Assembly: GCA_022616595.1 (NCBI GenBank)
Contig: JAKEEL010000157.1
Coordinates: forward strand, 1 to 7,631
Origin: Methylococcaceae bacterium
GTDB lineage: Bacteria > Pseudomonadota > Gammaproteobacteria > Methylococcales > UBA1147
Direction of reading: 5' to 3'
Length of the DNA stretch: 7,631 nucleotides
The notes beneath the pieces were generated by a model. That model did no database searches, had not been told where the DNA came from, and worked only from the letters and a program-made list of their open reading frames with translations. The position numbers were made by a program, and so were the translations under genes. Position 1 is the first letter of the stretch; every line of letters starts with the position of its first letter. Of the stretch, positions 1 to 6,726 are shown piece after piece.

Positions 1-2
1 AG

Positions 3-542
3 GATCGCCGAAATCGGGCCTGCGTGCTCGAAATGGCCAAACAGAACGGCCGCTTGGCGCCGCGCGTGATCCACGGGGATCCCAAACTGAACAATATCCT
101 TTTCGAAACGCGGACTCGAAAGGCACTGACCATGATCGATCTGGATACGGTGAAATCCGGACTGATTCATTATGACATCGGTGATTGTCTCAGGTCCTGC
201 TGCAACCGGGCCGGTGAATCGGCCGAAGCCAGTGGATCGGTTGCCTTCGATGTGGAAATCTGCGAGGCGATTCTGTCCCGCTATTTTCAGGAATGTGCTG
301 CGTTTGTGAGCAAGGCCGATATCGATCATCTTTATGACGCAGTGCACCTTCTGCCTTTCGAGCTGGGGCTTCGTTTTCTGTCGGACCATTTCGAGGGAAA
401 CCGCTATTTCAAGGCCGAATTTCCCGGACATAATCTGGCCAGAGCCTTGATTCAATTCAATCTGGTTCAGAGTATCGAAAAGCAGGAACCGACGATTCGC
501 CTGTTGATTCGAAAGATTTCTTCGCTGCGCGCCGGACGCTAA
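3..542 (+). CDS. APH/NahK-like small-molecule phosphotransferase, C-terminal part
   Basis: This is the C-terminal half of a protein-kinase-like small-molecule kinase of the aminoglycoside phosphotransferase (APH/choline kinase) superfamily. The frame is open to the window edge, so the true start lies upstream; the GTG at 24 is only an internal candidate. The catalytic loop HGDPKLNNILF is encoded from 72, with catalytic Asp at 78-80 and the metal-binding Asn downstream. It is followed by IDLDTV (about 135-152), the Mg-binding DFG-equivalent, and then by HYDIGDCLRS. A helical C-terminal lobe containing HFEGNRYFK completes the family pattern. Family members are usually about 330-370 residues, so roughly half is missing. 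The substrate cannot be read from this fragment: N-acetylhexosamine or another sugar is plausible from resemblance to NahK-like proteins, and antibiotic resistance is not implied. A 251-bp gap separates it from the next gene, so it is probably a different transcription unit. Confidence 0.85.
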   Translation, partial: DRRNRACVLEMAKQNGRLAPRVIHGDPKLNNILFETRTRKALTMIDLDTVKSGLIHYDIGDCLRSCCNRAGESAEASGSVAFDVEICEAILSRYFQECAAFVSKADIDHLYDAVHLLPFELGLRFLSDHFEGNRYFKAEFPGHNLARALIQFNLVQSIEKQEPTIRLLIRKISSLRAGR

Positions 543-617
543 TTTCAGGATGGGCGGCGATCCGGCGGGAATGTCCTGCGTGCCAATGGCTGAACGGGGT
601 TTGGCTCGAGGCTGTCC

Positions 618-641
618 TTGTCGGGAAACGTGGGGTAGAAT
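618..641 (+). promoter_or_regulatory. Possible promoter with -10-like TAGAAT
   Basis: A TAGAAT hexamer at 636-641 matches five of six bases of the sigma-70 -10 consensus and lies about 150 bp upstream of the FHA-ABC start. No good -35 sits at the right distance: TTGTCG at 618-623 is only 12 bp upstream, and the hexamers at 17-18 bp match poorly. It is the best candidate for a promoter driving the downstream cluster, but it rests on one hexamer. Confidence 0.25.
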
Positions 642-645
642 TTCT

Positions 646-674
646 CGCGATCGTCCCGGCCGTGCATGATCGCG
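646..674 (+). other. Inverted repeat / hairpin in the intergenic region
   Basis: CGCGATC at 646-652 is a perfect reverse complement of GATCGCG at 668-674. A G-U and a U-A pair can extend the stem inward, leaving an 11-nt loop that itself contains CGGCCG. No T-tract follows, so it is not a classical intrinsic terminator. It lies about 100 bp after the phosphotransferase stop and just downstream of the candidate -10. It could therefore be a factor-dependent 3' end, an operator, or a 5' leader structure. The pairing is seen directly; the role is not known. Confidence 0.45.
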
Positions 675-724
675 CGTCAATTCGGCACGGGTTCTTGGAT
701 CATCCGGCTGCGTCAGAATGAAAC

Positions 725-738
725 TCGGGGCGACCCGA
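725..738 (+). other. Small hairpin with GNRA tetraloop in the likely 5' leader
   Basis: TCGGG (725-729) and CCCGA (734-738) form a perfect 5-bp stem closed by the GNRA-type tetraloop GCGA. The 3' arm overlaps CCGA (735-738), which can instead pair with TCGG at 744-747, so two small mutually exclusive stems are possible. It lies 56 bp upstream of the FHA-ABC start codon. Such short stems also arise by chance in GC-rich DNA. Confidence 0.3.
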
Positions 739-793
739 TCATCTCGGATGGCATCCCCCGGTCCTTATTTTCATTGAGTCCGATAGGAAAACG

Positions 794-3085
794 ATGAGGG
801 CGAACCCTGACCCGCGAAACGCGCAGCATAGAATAGAGTTCTTTTTCCCGGCTACGCGTGAGCTTTACGCGGTATCTTTGAGCGACGCCGGGACTTTGGT
901 CATCGGTAGCGGGGGCGACGAGGATCTGGTGATCGTTCACGAGGGAGTCGCCTGCCGCCATGCAGAACTCAGTGCCGAGAACGGGAACGTCCGTGTGCGG
1001 CCTTGTTCGCACAACTCTGTCAGCGTCAACGGCCAGGCGGTTTCGGTTGCCGCGGCCTTGAAACATGGTGATTGGCTGGCCCTGGGGACGACGCTGATTC
1101 ACGTACGATTGGTCGAGGATGCAGGGACCCGGAGCGCTTCCTCGTTCAGGGCCCAATATTCCGGCGCCGCCGGGCAGTCGATCATCATCGGACGCAGCGA
1201 GGATTGTGACGTCGTGATCGAATCCCCCGTGGTCTCCGGCCGCCATGCATCACTGACTTTCCGTCCGGAGGGATGGACGCTGCGCGACCTCGACAGTACC
1301 AACGGAACCTATGTCAATGGCCAGCGCCTGCTTAATCCGGTCTTGCTCAAGCCGGGCGACCGGATCGCGATCGCCGCGTTCAGTTATCGTTTCACGGGCG
1401 AAGAACTGCAGCCGGTTGAAGATTCGGGCCGCATTCGCATCGAAGTGCGCGATTTGAGCAAGACGGTCAAGCACAAATCCGGAGAAAAGAAAATACTCGA
1501 CGGCATCGATCTGGCGATCGAACCCGGAGAATTCGTCGGGATCTTCGGCACCAGCGGCTCGGGGAAGTCGACCCTGATGGACGCGCTGAACGGCCGGCGT
1601 CAAGCGGACCGGGGGTCGGTCTACTATAACGGTTCGGAACTGTACCGATCTTTCGGCCAATTCCGTTCATCGATCGGATATGTTCCACAACAGGACATCG
1701 TTCACCGCAGGATTCTGGTGCGGGATGCGCTGCACTATACGGCGCGCCTGCGGCTGCCGCCGGATTTGACGGATGCCGAAATCGCCGAGTATATCGACCG
1801 GGTGCTGAATCAGGTCGAATTGAGCGAAAAGGCCGATTTGCCCGTCGATACGCCGGTTCCTTTGAGCGGCGGGCAGTTGAAGCGGGTCAGCCTGGCCGTG
1901 GAATTGGTCGCGAATCCCAACGTACTGTTCCTCGATGAAGTGACCAGCGGTTTGGATGCCGGTACCGATAAAAAAATGATGCGGCTGTTCGCCGATCTGG
2001 CCTCGACCGGCAAGACCGTGGTTTGCGTCACGCATACCTTGGAGAGTATCGACAGTTGCAATCTCGTGATCCTGCTGCATCAAGGCCGGCTGGTGTATTT
2101 CGGCCCGCCGGGTGAAGCCGCCGGATACTTCGGCATCGACAAATTATCCGACGTATACGAACTGCTGGAATCGTCCAGCCGCGGCGAATGGGCCGAACGC
2201 TTCGTGCAATCACCGGTCTATACGCGTTATGTCGGCGCGCGGCTTGGCGATGCAGGCTCCACGGATCAATCCGGCACGGTGTCCGAAACGAATCCAGCCA
2301 AATTGTTCAGTTGGCGGCAGGCGCAGACACTGATTCGCCGCTATTGCGACCTGATTCTATCCGATCGGCGGAATCTGGCGATCATGCTGCTCCAGGCTCC
2401 GTTGATCGGAGCGGTGATCGGAAGCGTATTTACGATCGACGGGGCGCCCGTGGAACAGGCCGTCGCGCAGGGCCAGATCGCCTTCATTCTGGTATTGTCG
2501 GCGATCTGGTTCGGCTGTTTGAATTCGGCACGCGAATTGGTCAAGGAATTGCCGATCTACCTCAGGGAACGCTCGGTGAATCTCGCAATCGGACCCTATA
2601 TTTTCAGCAAACTGGTGCCACTCACCGCGCTATGTCTGGTCCAATGTCTGGTTCTTTTGGCGATTGTCCGGCTGATGCTGCCCCTGTCCGGCACTTTTAT
2701 TCCGCAAGCCGCGGTGCTGTTTCTCTCGGGCATGGCCGCGACCAGCATGGGTTTGACCGTCAGCGCATTCGTGGACAGCAACGACAAGGCCGTGGCGATC
2801 GTGCCGATCCTTCTTATTCCGCAAGCTATACTATCCAACGCGGTGACTCCCCTGGCAGGCGCGGGGGAGTGGCTCGGCAAACTGACCATGATTTCCTACT
2901 GGGCTTATGACGGCATGAAAGCTTCATTCTCCGACCAAATACTCGCTCTGAAAGATTTGCGAGGACAATCTGTTCTCCCGCTTGGCGCGAATTATGGAAC
3001 CGATGTCATGATCATCGCGGTGTTCTTTTTCGTATTTTTGACGACGGCCGTGATCGGATTGAGACTCAAGGATCGAAACCAATGA
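794..3085 (+). CDS. FHA-FHA-ABC half-transporter (ABC-2/ABCG type)
   Basis: This 763-residue protein joins phosphopeptide recognition to an ABC exporter. Two forkhead-associated domains come first (about 20-105 and 118-200). FHA2 keeps the phosphothreonine-pocket residues (R134, S148, H151, N170 in STNGTYVNG), while FHA1 is degenerate. The nucleotide-binding domain (about 215-445) is complete: Walker A GTSGSGKST (252-260), Q-loop near Q299, signature LSGGQ (357-361), Walker B VLFLDE (377-382), switch His414. A Ser/Thr-rich linker (about 485-500) leads to an ABC-2 membrane domain with about six helices (near 528-548, 560-580, 602-625, 636-661, 665-688, 737-758). The NBD-before-TMD order is that of ABCG half-transporters, so it should act as a homodimer in the inner membrane. 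An AGGAAA Shine-Dalgarno (785-790) supports ATG 794. The stop overlaps the downstream kinase start by 4 bp, implying translational coupling. The architecture matches mycobacterial Rv1747; the substrate is unknown. Confidence 0.93.
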   Translation: MRANPDPRNAQHRIEFFFPATRELYAVSLSDAGTLVIGSGGDEDLVIVHEGVACRHAELSAENGNVRVRPCSHNSVSVNGQAVSVAAALKHGDWLALGTTLIHVRLVEDAGTRSASSFRAQYSGAAGQSIIIGRSEDCDVVIESPVVSGRHASLTFRPEGWTLRDLDSTNGTYVNGQRLLNPVLLKPGDRIAIAAFSYRFTGEELQPVEDSGRIRIEVRDLSKTVKHKSGEKKILDGIDLAIEPGEFVGIFGTSGSGKSTLMDALNGRRQADRGSVYYNGSELYRSFGQFRSSIGYVPQQDIVHRRILVRDALHYTARLRLPPDLTDAEIAEYIDRVLNQVELSEKADLPVDTPVPLSGGQLKRVSLAVELVANPNVLFLDEVTSGLDAGTDKKMMRLFADLASTGKTVVCVTHTLESIDSCNLVILLHQGRLVYFGPPGEAAGYFGIDKLSDVYELLESSSRGEWAERFVQSPVYTRYVGARLGDAGSTDQSGTVSETNPAKLFSWRQAQTLIRRYCDLILSDRRNLAIMLLQAPLIGAVIGSVFTIDGAPVEQAVAQGQIAFILVLSAIWFGCLNSARELVKELPIYLRERSVNLAIGPYIFSKLVPLTALCLVQCLVLLAIVRLMLPLSGTFIPQAAVLFLSGMAATSMGLTVSAFVDSNDKAVAIVPILLIPQAILSNAVTPLAGAGEWLGKLTMISYWAYDGMKASFSDQILALKDLRGQSVLPLGANYGTDVMIIAVFFFVFLTTAVIGLRLKDRNQ

Positions 3086-4713
3086 ATAGTGTTTCCGAGC
3101 TCGGCAGCTACACCTGTCCGCGTTGCGGGTCGCAGCAATCGACCAGCAAATTGATCGAACTGGATTACCGGTGTCCCGCGTGCAACCTCGAAACCGCGCA
3201 CGTGGATCGTGCTCCGAACGGTTCGGTGAGATCCGTCTATCAGTGGCTGCGCAACGCCGGCGAGGTTATCAACGGGCGATACCGCATCGTGCAGTTGCTC
3301 GGCAGGGGCGGGTTCGCGGCCACCTACCTCGTGGATGACCTGCGGCTGGGCGGCAAACGGTGGGCTCTGAAAGAAATTCCGGTGCCCTTGTTCGATGGCT
3401 ATGAAACCAATCTGCTGAGCCGTTTGAATCATCCAAACATCCCGGATATCACGGACCAGTTCCAGGAGGACGAACTGATCTATCTGGTACTCAAGTTCGG
3501 AGGAAACCGCACGCTGGAAAGCGAGCGCAAGGCGATGGGGGGGCGCATACCGATCGCCCGTTTGGTGCCGTGGATGCGGCAACTGTGCGACGTCCTCGAC
3601 TATCTCCATTCGCATGATCCGCCGATCATCCATCGCGACCTCAAGCCGAGCAATATCCTGCTCGACGAGAGCAATCGAATCATGCTGATCGATTTCGGAA
3701 TTGCGAAGGAAGTTCAGGGTGACCAGCAAACCCGCACGATTGCGCGCGCCGTAACGCATGGTTTCAGCCCGCCGGAACAAATCGGCGGGACCGGCACCGA
3801 TCCGCGCTCGGATATTTATGCGCTGGCTGCGTCGTTTTACGCGTTGGCTGCGGGGATCACGCCGCCGGCGGTCCAGGAGCGATTCGCGGGCAAGGCGGTG
3901 ATCGAACCGGCGAACTTGATCGAGGATTGTCCTGCGCATCTGAACGCGGCCATCCTGCAGGCCCTGGATCTCAATCTGAACAATCGACATTCCTCGATCA
4001 GAGAGTTCGCCAAGGCCTTCTCCACGCCTAGCGAGCCTCGAACGCGCGTCCGGCAGGACACCGGTACGGTGTTGGTGCCTGCGGCGGATCACACCGTTCA
4101 GCCACACAAGAAGCCCGCGGCGACCAGGGCTTCGATCCGTTTGCCGTCCGCCGCGGGCGGGGCAGGTACGACGCAGTCTGCGATGGCAACAGCCGCCGCA
4201 CCGTCGCGGAATTGGCTGATTCCGCTCGTATTCGTGGCCGCGATCGCGTTGACCGCGGCGCTCGCTGCCTGGCTCATCTCCGGTCAGGATTCCGGCGAAC
4301 CGGAATCAGCGATCCGGCCTGAGATCACGGAACCGCCCGATGCCGGCAAGCAAAGCCCGCAACCGGACGCGGTTTCCCCGCCAGCTCCGGCGGTTGTCAG
4401 TCCGCCGGCGGTAGTTGTTCCTCCGGTTCAATCAACCACGCCTTCGACCGCGACAGAATCGAAGCGCTCCAGCGGACCTTCGCCGATGGAAATATTCGAG
4501 CAAAGGCGCGCGAAGCTGTTGGATAGTCCGGCCGCGCCCCCGACTGAATCCGCACCGGTACGGAAAGTAACCGAGGCGACGCCGGTCAAAACGAAGCCCA
4601 GGCCCAAGACGATTGCGCGGGTGACACCCAAACCGAAGCCACAGCCGCAACCCGCCGCGCCCGAACCGAAAAGCACCACCTGGAAAGACGATTTGGAGAT
4701 GGAGTGGCGTTGA
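3082..4713 (+). CDS. Membrane Ser/Thr protein kinase with N-terminal zinc ribbon
   Basis: This is a 543-residue Hanks-type kinase. An N-terminal zinc ribbon (C12, C15, C31, C34) precedes the kinase domain (about 67-315). Catalytic elements are intact: glycine loop GRGGFA (74-79), Lys97 in ALKEIP, HRDLKPSN with catalytic D186 and K188, DFG at 204-206, and a PPEQ motif (230-233) replacing APE. T217, T219 and T225 are candidate activation-segment phosphosites. One membrane helix (about 377-399) separates the cytosolic kinase from a Pro/Lys-rich tail of about 140 residues predicted to be periplasmic, with no PASTA repeats. The distance from Lys97 to the probable alpha-C Glu108 is only 11 residues, shorter than usual. 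ATG 3082 overlaps the upstream stop as ATGA, with AAGGA at 3068-3072. The overlap makes the FHA transporter the leading candidate substrate or partner, as with mycobacterial PknF and Rv1747; this is inference. Confidence 0.93.
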   Translation: MNSVSELGSYTCPRCGSQQSTSKLIELDYRCPACNLETAHVDRAPNGSVRSVYQWLRNAGEVINGRYRIVQLLGRGGFAATYLVDDLRLGGKRWALKEIPVPLFDGYETNLLSRLNHPNIPDITDQFQEDELIYLVLKFGGNRTLESERKAMGGRIPIARLVPWMRQLCDVLDYLHSHDPPIIHRDLKPSNILLDESNRIMLIDFGIAKEVQGDQQTRTIARAVTHGFSPPEQIGGTGTDPRSDIYALAASFYALAAGITPPAVQERFAGKAVIEPANLIEDCPAHLNAAILQALDLNLNNRHSSIREFAKAFSTPSEPRTRVRQDTGTVLVPAADHTVQPHKKPAATRASIRLPSAAGGAGTTQSAMATAAAPSRNWLIPLVFVAAIALTAALAAWLISGQDSGEPESAIRPEITEPPDAGKQSPQPDAVSPPAPAVVSPPAVVVPPVQSTTPSTATESKRSSGPSPMEIFEQRRAKLLDSPAAPPTESAPVRKVTEATPVKTKPRPKTIARVTPKPKPQPQPAAPEPKSTTWKDDLEMEWR

Positions 4714-4764
4714 AAAGATCGAAATTCAATCTCGCGCGAATCCAATACCAGGCGCGGCGGATTC

Positions 4765-4792
4765 GGATCGTCCCGAACCGGGCGAACGATCC
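4765..4792 (+). other. Strong intergenic hairpin between kinase and VWA genes
   Basis: GGATCGT (4765-4771) pairs perfectly with ACGATCC (4786-4792). Inside it, CCCG (4772-4775) pairs with CGGG (4779-4782) around a 3-nt loop, leaving a CGA bulge on the 3' side. No U-run follows, so it is not a textbook intrinsic terminator. It sits centrally in the only long gap of the downstream cluster (4714-4847). It may partly terminate transcription, stabilise a processed mRNA end, or bind a protein. No convincing promoter was found between it and the VWA gene; TGGTACAAC at 4802-4810 is only a weak extended -10-like match. Confidence 0.5.
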
Positions 4793-4847
4793 TGCCTGAT
4801 GTGGTACAACGACTTCATCTCGCGACCGCGAAAATCAACAAGGCAAC

Positions 4848-6059
4848 ATGGAGACTAAAATGAGCGAAAAAATACGAAAGGGTTCAATCATGGCCATCAT
4901 AAAGACGCGGCATTTCGTTTCGGTGCTGATCGTATGCGCCGGAGCTGTTTTCGTGTCTCTTGTCCCGCCGGCCGGCGCCCAGGCGTTTCAGGGCGCGGGG
5001 CTGGCCGCTCCCGGAGGATACGGCCTCAAGGTCTATAAAGTCGAAAGCGGCTTGTATCCGTTTGTCCAGGTTTATTTTCGCACCTTCGACCAGATGATGC
5101 AGCCCTTGGTCAATCTGAATATGATGAACATCGGCATCATGGTGAAGGGCCGATCTTACGACCCTCTTAAGCGTCAATATACGATCGATCCCCTGCGCCA
5201 GCGGCCGGAGTTGACCCGTACCGTGATCGTGTTGGATGCGAGCGGTTCACTCGCGGGAGGGCGCGGGGGCTCTTCTCCGTTCGAGGCGGCTCTGCGCGCC
5301 GCGATGCGGTACATTACCGTCAAGCGGCCGCAGGATGAAGTCGCGGTCCTGAGTATTCGCGATACCAAGGAGGGGTACGAGGTGACCTCGCAATTCGAGC
5401 GCGATGACCGTCTGCTGGCCGAGCGCTTGGCCGACGTCAGGCCGGATGGCCAGAAAACCCGGCTGTATGACACGATCGGAGCGGCCATGCAGATGTGCGG
5501 CTTGACCGCGCAAGGTTCGAGCGGCACGCCCGGTTCCGGCGACTACCCGGTATCCTGCTCGATCGTGGTACTGTCAGACGGACACGACGAGGGCGGCGCG
5601 ATTTCGCGCGAGGAACTCAACACCCGGATCACGAACCTGGAAATTCCGATTCCGGTTTACTCCCTGGCTTACTCGCGGGAAAGTGCGGAACACTTCAAGA
5701 ATCTGGAAGCCATTTCCAAAAATTCTTTTGGATTATACTTCGGAGTGGGCGAAGCCTACGACGAAATGCAGCGTACCATCGAAGCGGTGCAGAACGTGAT
5801 TCTCTCGGACTACGTGGTCACTTATCGCAGCTATATCCCCGTGGATGGTGAAACGCACACCATGAAACTCGGTGTGGAATATCCGACCGGGAGCGGTAAA
5901 TATATGTACCAGGATGCCAAATTCGAGGCGATTGCATTGCCGCCGATCGGGCCGATACCCGGAATGCTCCAGCAACTGAACGTACGGATACCTCCGTTGC
6001 CGGACGAAAACCCGTATTTTACGGATCCCGTGCCGGCACCCGCCGCCGGGCTACCTTAG
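4848..6059 (+). CDS. Secreted von Willebrand factor A (VWA) domain protein
   Basis: This protein of up to 403 residues has an N-terminal signal sequence and a VWA domain, a metal-dependent protein-interaction fold. A basic segment, a hydrophobic core (about 22-40) and PAGAQA (41-46) predict export with cleavage near 44-46. A beta-rich segment (about 55-115) precedes the VWA domain (about 123-320). The MIDAS metal site is complete: DASGS (130-134), T204 in KTRLYDT, and D244 in LSDGHDEG. A C-terminal beta-rich, Pro-rich region ends the protein. No C-terminal membrane anchor is evident, so it is probably periplasmic or extracellular. Start choice is uncertain: ATGs at 4848, 4860 and 4890 are in frame, each with a purine-rich stretch upstream. 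The start at 4890 gives the most compact signal peptide; the longest form is listed. It may scaffold periplasmic parts of the cluster, possibly with the kinase tail, but no partner can be read from sequence. Confidence 0.88.
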   Translation: METKMSEKIRKGSIMAIIKTRHFVSVLIVCAGAVFVSLVPPAGAQAFQGAGLAAPGGYGLKVYKVESGLYPFVQVYFRTFDQMMQPLVNLNMMNIGIMVKGRSYDPLKRQYTIDPLRQRPELTRTVIVLDASGSLAGGRGGSSPFEAALRAAMRYITVKRPQDEVAVLSIRDTKEGYEVTSQFERDDRLLAERLADVRPDGQKTRLYDTIGAAMQMCGLTAQGSSGTPGSGDYPVSCSIVVLSDGHDEGGAISREELNTRITNLEIPIPVYSLAYSRESAEHFKNLEAISKNSFGLYFGVGEAYDEMQRTIEAVQNVILSDYVVTYRSYIPVDGETHTMKLGVEYPTGSGKYMYQDAKFEAIALPPIGPIPGMLQQLNVRIPPLPDENPYFTDPVPAPAAGLP

Positions 6060-6088
6060 AGTGAAACTTCGATGATGCGGAGAACAGA

Positions 6089-6718
6089 ATGATCATCAAA
6101 AACCTGAAAATCGTCCCCGGAATTGCGCTCGTTGTTTGGCTTTCCGGGTGTGCTAACATGAGTACCGGCGAACAAGCCGGAGCGGCTCTCCTGGGCTGTG
6201 GCGCCGTGGGAGCCATCGTCGGTCTCGCGACGGACAGCGCCGGGATCGGCGCGGCAGCGGGCGGCGGTTGTCTGGCATTGGGCGCCGCGGCGATAGCGAT
6301 CAACTATTATCAGTCGCAACAGTCGCGTTCCTACACGCAGGACCAGGAGGCGTACGGTTACAGCCTGGCGCAGGTGACCGAACCGGTCGTTAAAGTCCGC
6401 AACGGAACCGCGTCGCCGAACGTGGTGCGCTCCGGCGACAAGCTGGCCGTGACGACCAATTATTCGGTGATCACGCCCGAGGATCAGGCGCAAAACGCGA
6501 TAGCGGTGGAGGAAACCTTGGTGCTGAGCAAGGACGGAGAATTGATCAAGACCCTCGGTCCCAGGGTCGAGCAGCGAACCGCCGGGGGATGGGACGCCCA
6601 GGCCGAGATGAAGATCCCGGACAAAATGCCTGCCGGAACTTACGTGATCGAACACAAAGTCAAGGTCGGGGACAGCTATTCGGTCCAGAATTCGAGCTTC
6701 GAGGTTGCCCCGAGCTGA
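6089..6718 (+). CDS. Glycine-zipper lipoprotein with C-terminal beta-rich domain
   Basis: This is a 209-residue predicted lipoprotein. A short basic N-terminus and hydrophobic core end in the lipobox LSGC, with the lipidated Cys at residue 21. Ala at +2, not Asp, favours sorting to the outer membrane. Residues about 30-68 are rich in Gly and Ala with repeated GxxxG-like spacing (GAALLGCGAVGAIVG), a glycine-zipper segment that may insert in or oligomerise at a membrane. A Gln/Tyr-rich linker follows (about 73-92). The region at about 95-209 alternates polar and hydrophobic residues and ends in PAGTYVIEHKVKVGDSYSVQNSSFEV, suggesting an Ig-like beta-sandwich. GGAG at 6079-6082 supports ATG 6089. 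The gap to the VWA stop is 29 bp, and the protease gene begins 8 bp after this stop, so the three genes are probably one transcript. The exact family is not recognised; a structural envelope role is inferred. Confidence 0.85.
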   Translation: MIIKNLKIVPGIALVVWLSGCANMSTGEQAGAALLGCGAVGAIVGLATDSAGIGAAAGGGCLALGAAAIAINYYQSQQSRSYTQDQEAYGYSLAQVTEPVVKVRNGTASPNVVRSGDKLAVTTNYSVITPEDQAQNAIAVEETLVLSKDGELIKTLGPRVEQRTAGGWDAQAEMKIPDKMPAGTYVIEHKVKVGDSYSVQNSSFEVAPS

Positions 6719-6723
6719 AAGGA
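6718..6723 (+). promoter_or_regulatory. Shine-Dalgarno AAAGGA deciding the protease start
   Basis: AAAGGA overlaps the last base of the lipoprotein stop codon and lies 3 nt before ATG 6727. The spacing is tight but usable. Together with the signal peptide starting at 6727, it argues against the in-frame upstream ATG at 6589, which lies inside the lipoprotein gene. Confidence 0.55.
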
Positions 6724-6726
6724 TTC

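Noticed and set aside
3..542. Antibiotic-resistance aminoglycoside phosphotransferase
   Set aside because: The HGD and IDLD motifs are shared across the whole superfamily. The HYDIGDCLRS and HFEGNRYFK context looks like metabolic sugar-kinase relatives, not resistance enzymes.
683..699. Sigma-54-like promoter (GGCACG...TTGG)
   Set aside because: The -24-like GGCACG is present, but the -12 GC dinucleotide is not at the required spacing (TG is found instead).
2188..2910. Plus-strand 240-codon frame inside the transporter gene
   Set aside because: It is out of frame with the ABC-2 membrane domain, low in hydrophobic pattern and without a domain. The in-frame protein explains this DNA fully.
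2992..4107. Long minus-strand open frame (371 codons) opposite the kinase
   Set aside because: It is antisense to a kinase with every catalytic motif. Its translation is Arg/His-rich without recognisable domains, as expected for a shadow frame in GC-rich DNA.
6589..6726. Upstream in-frame extension of the protease to ATG 6589
   Set aside because: It overlaps the lipoprotein gene, encodes a Gly/Arg-rich stretch with no family match, and would bury the signal peptide that begins at 6727.
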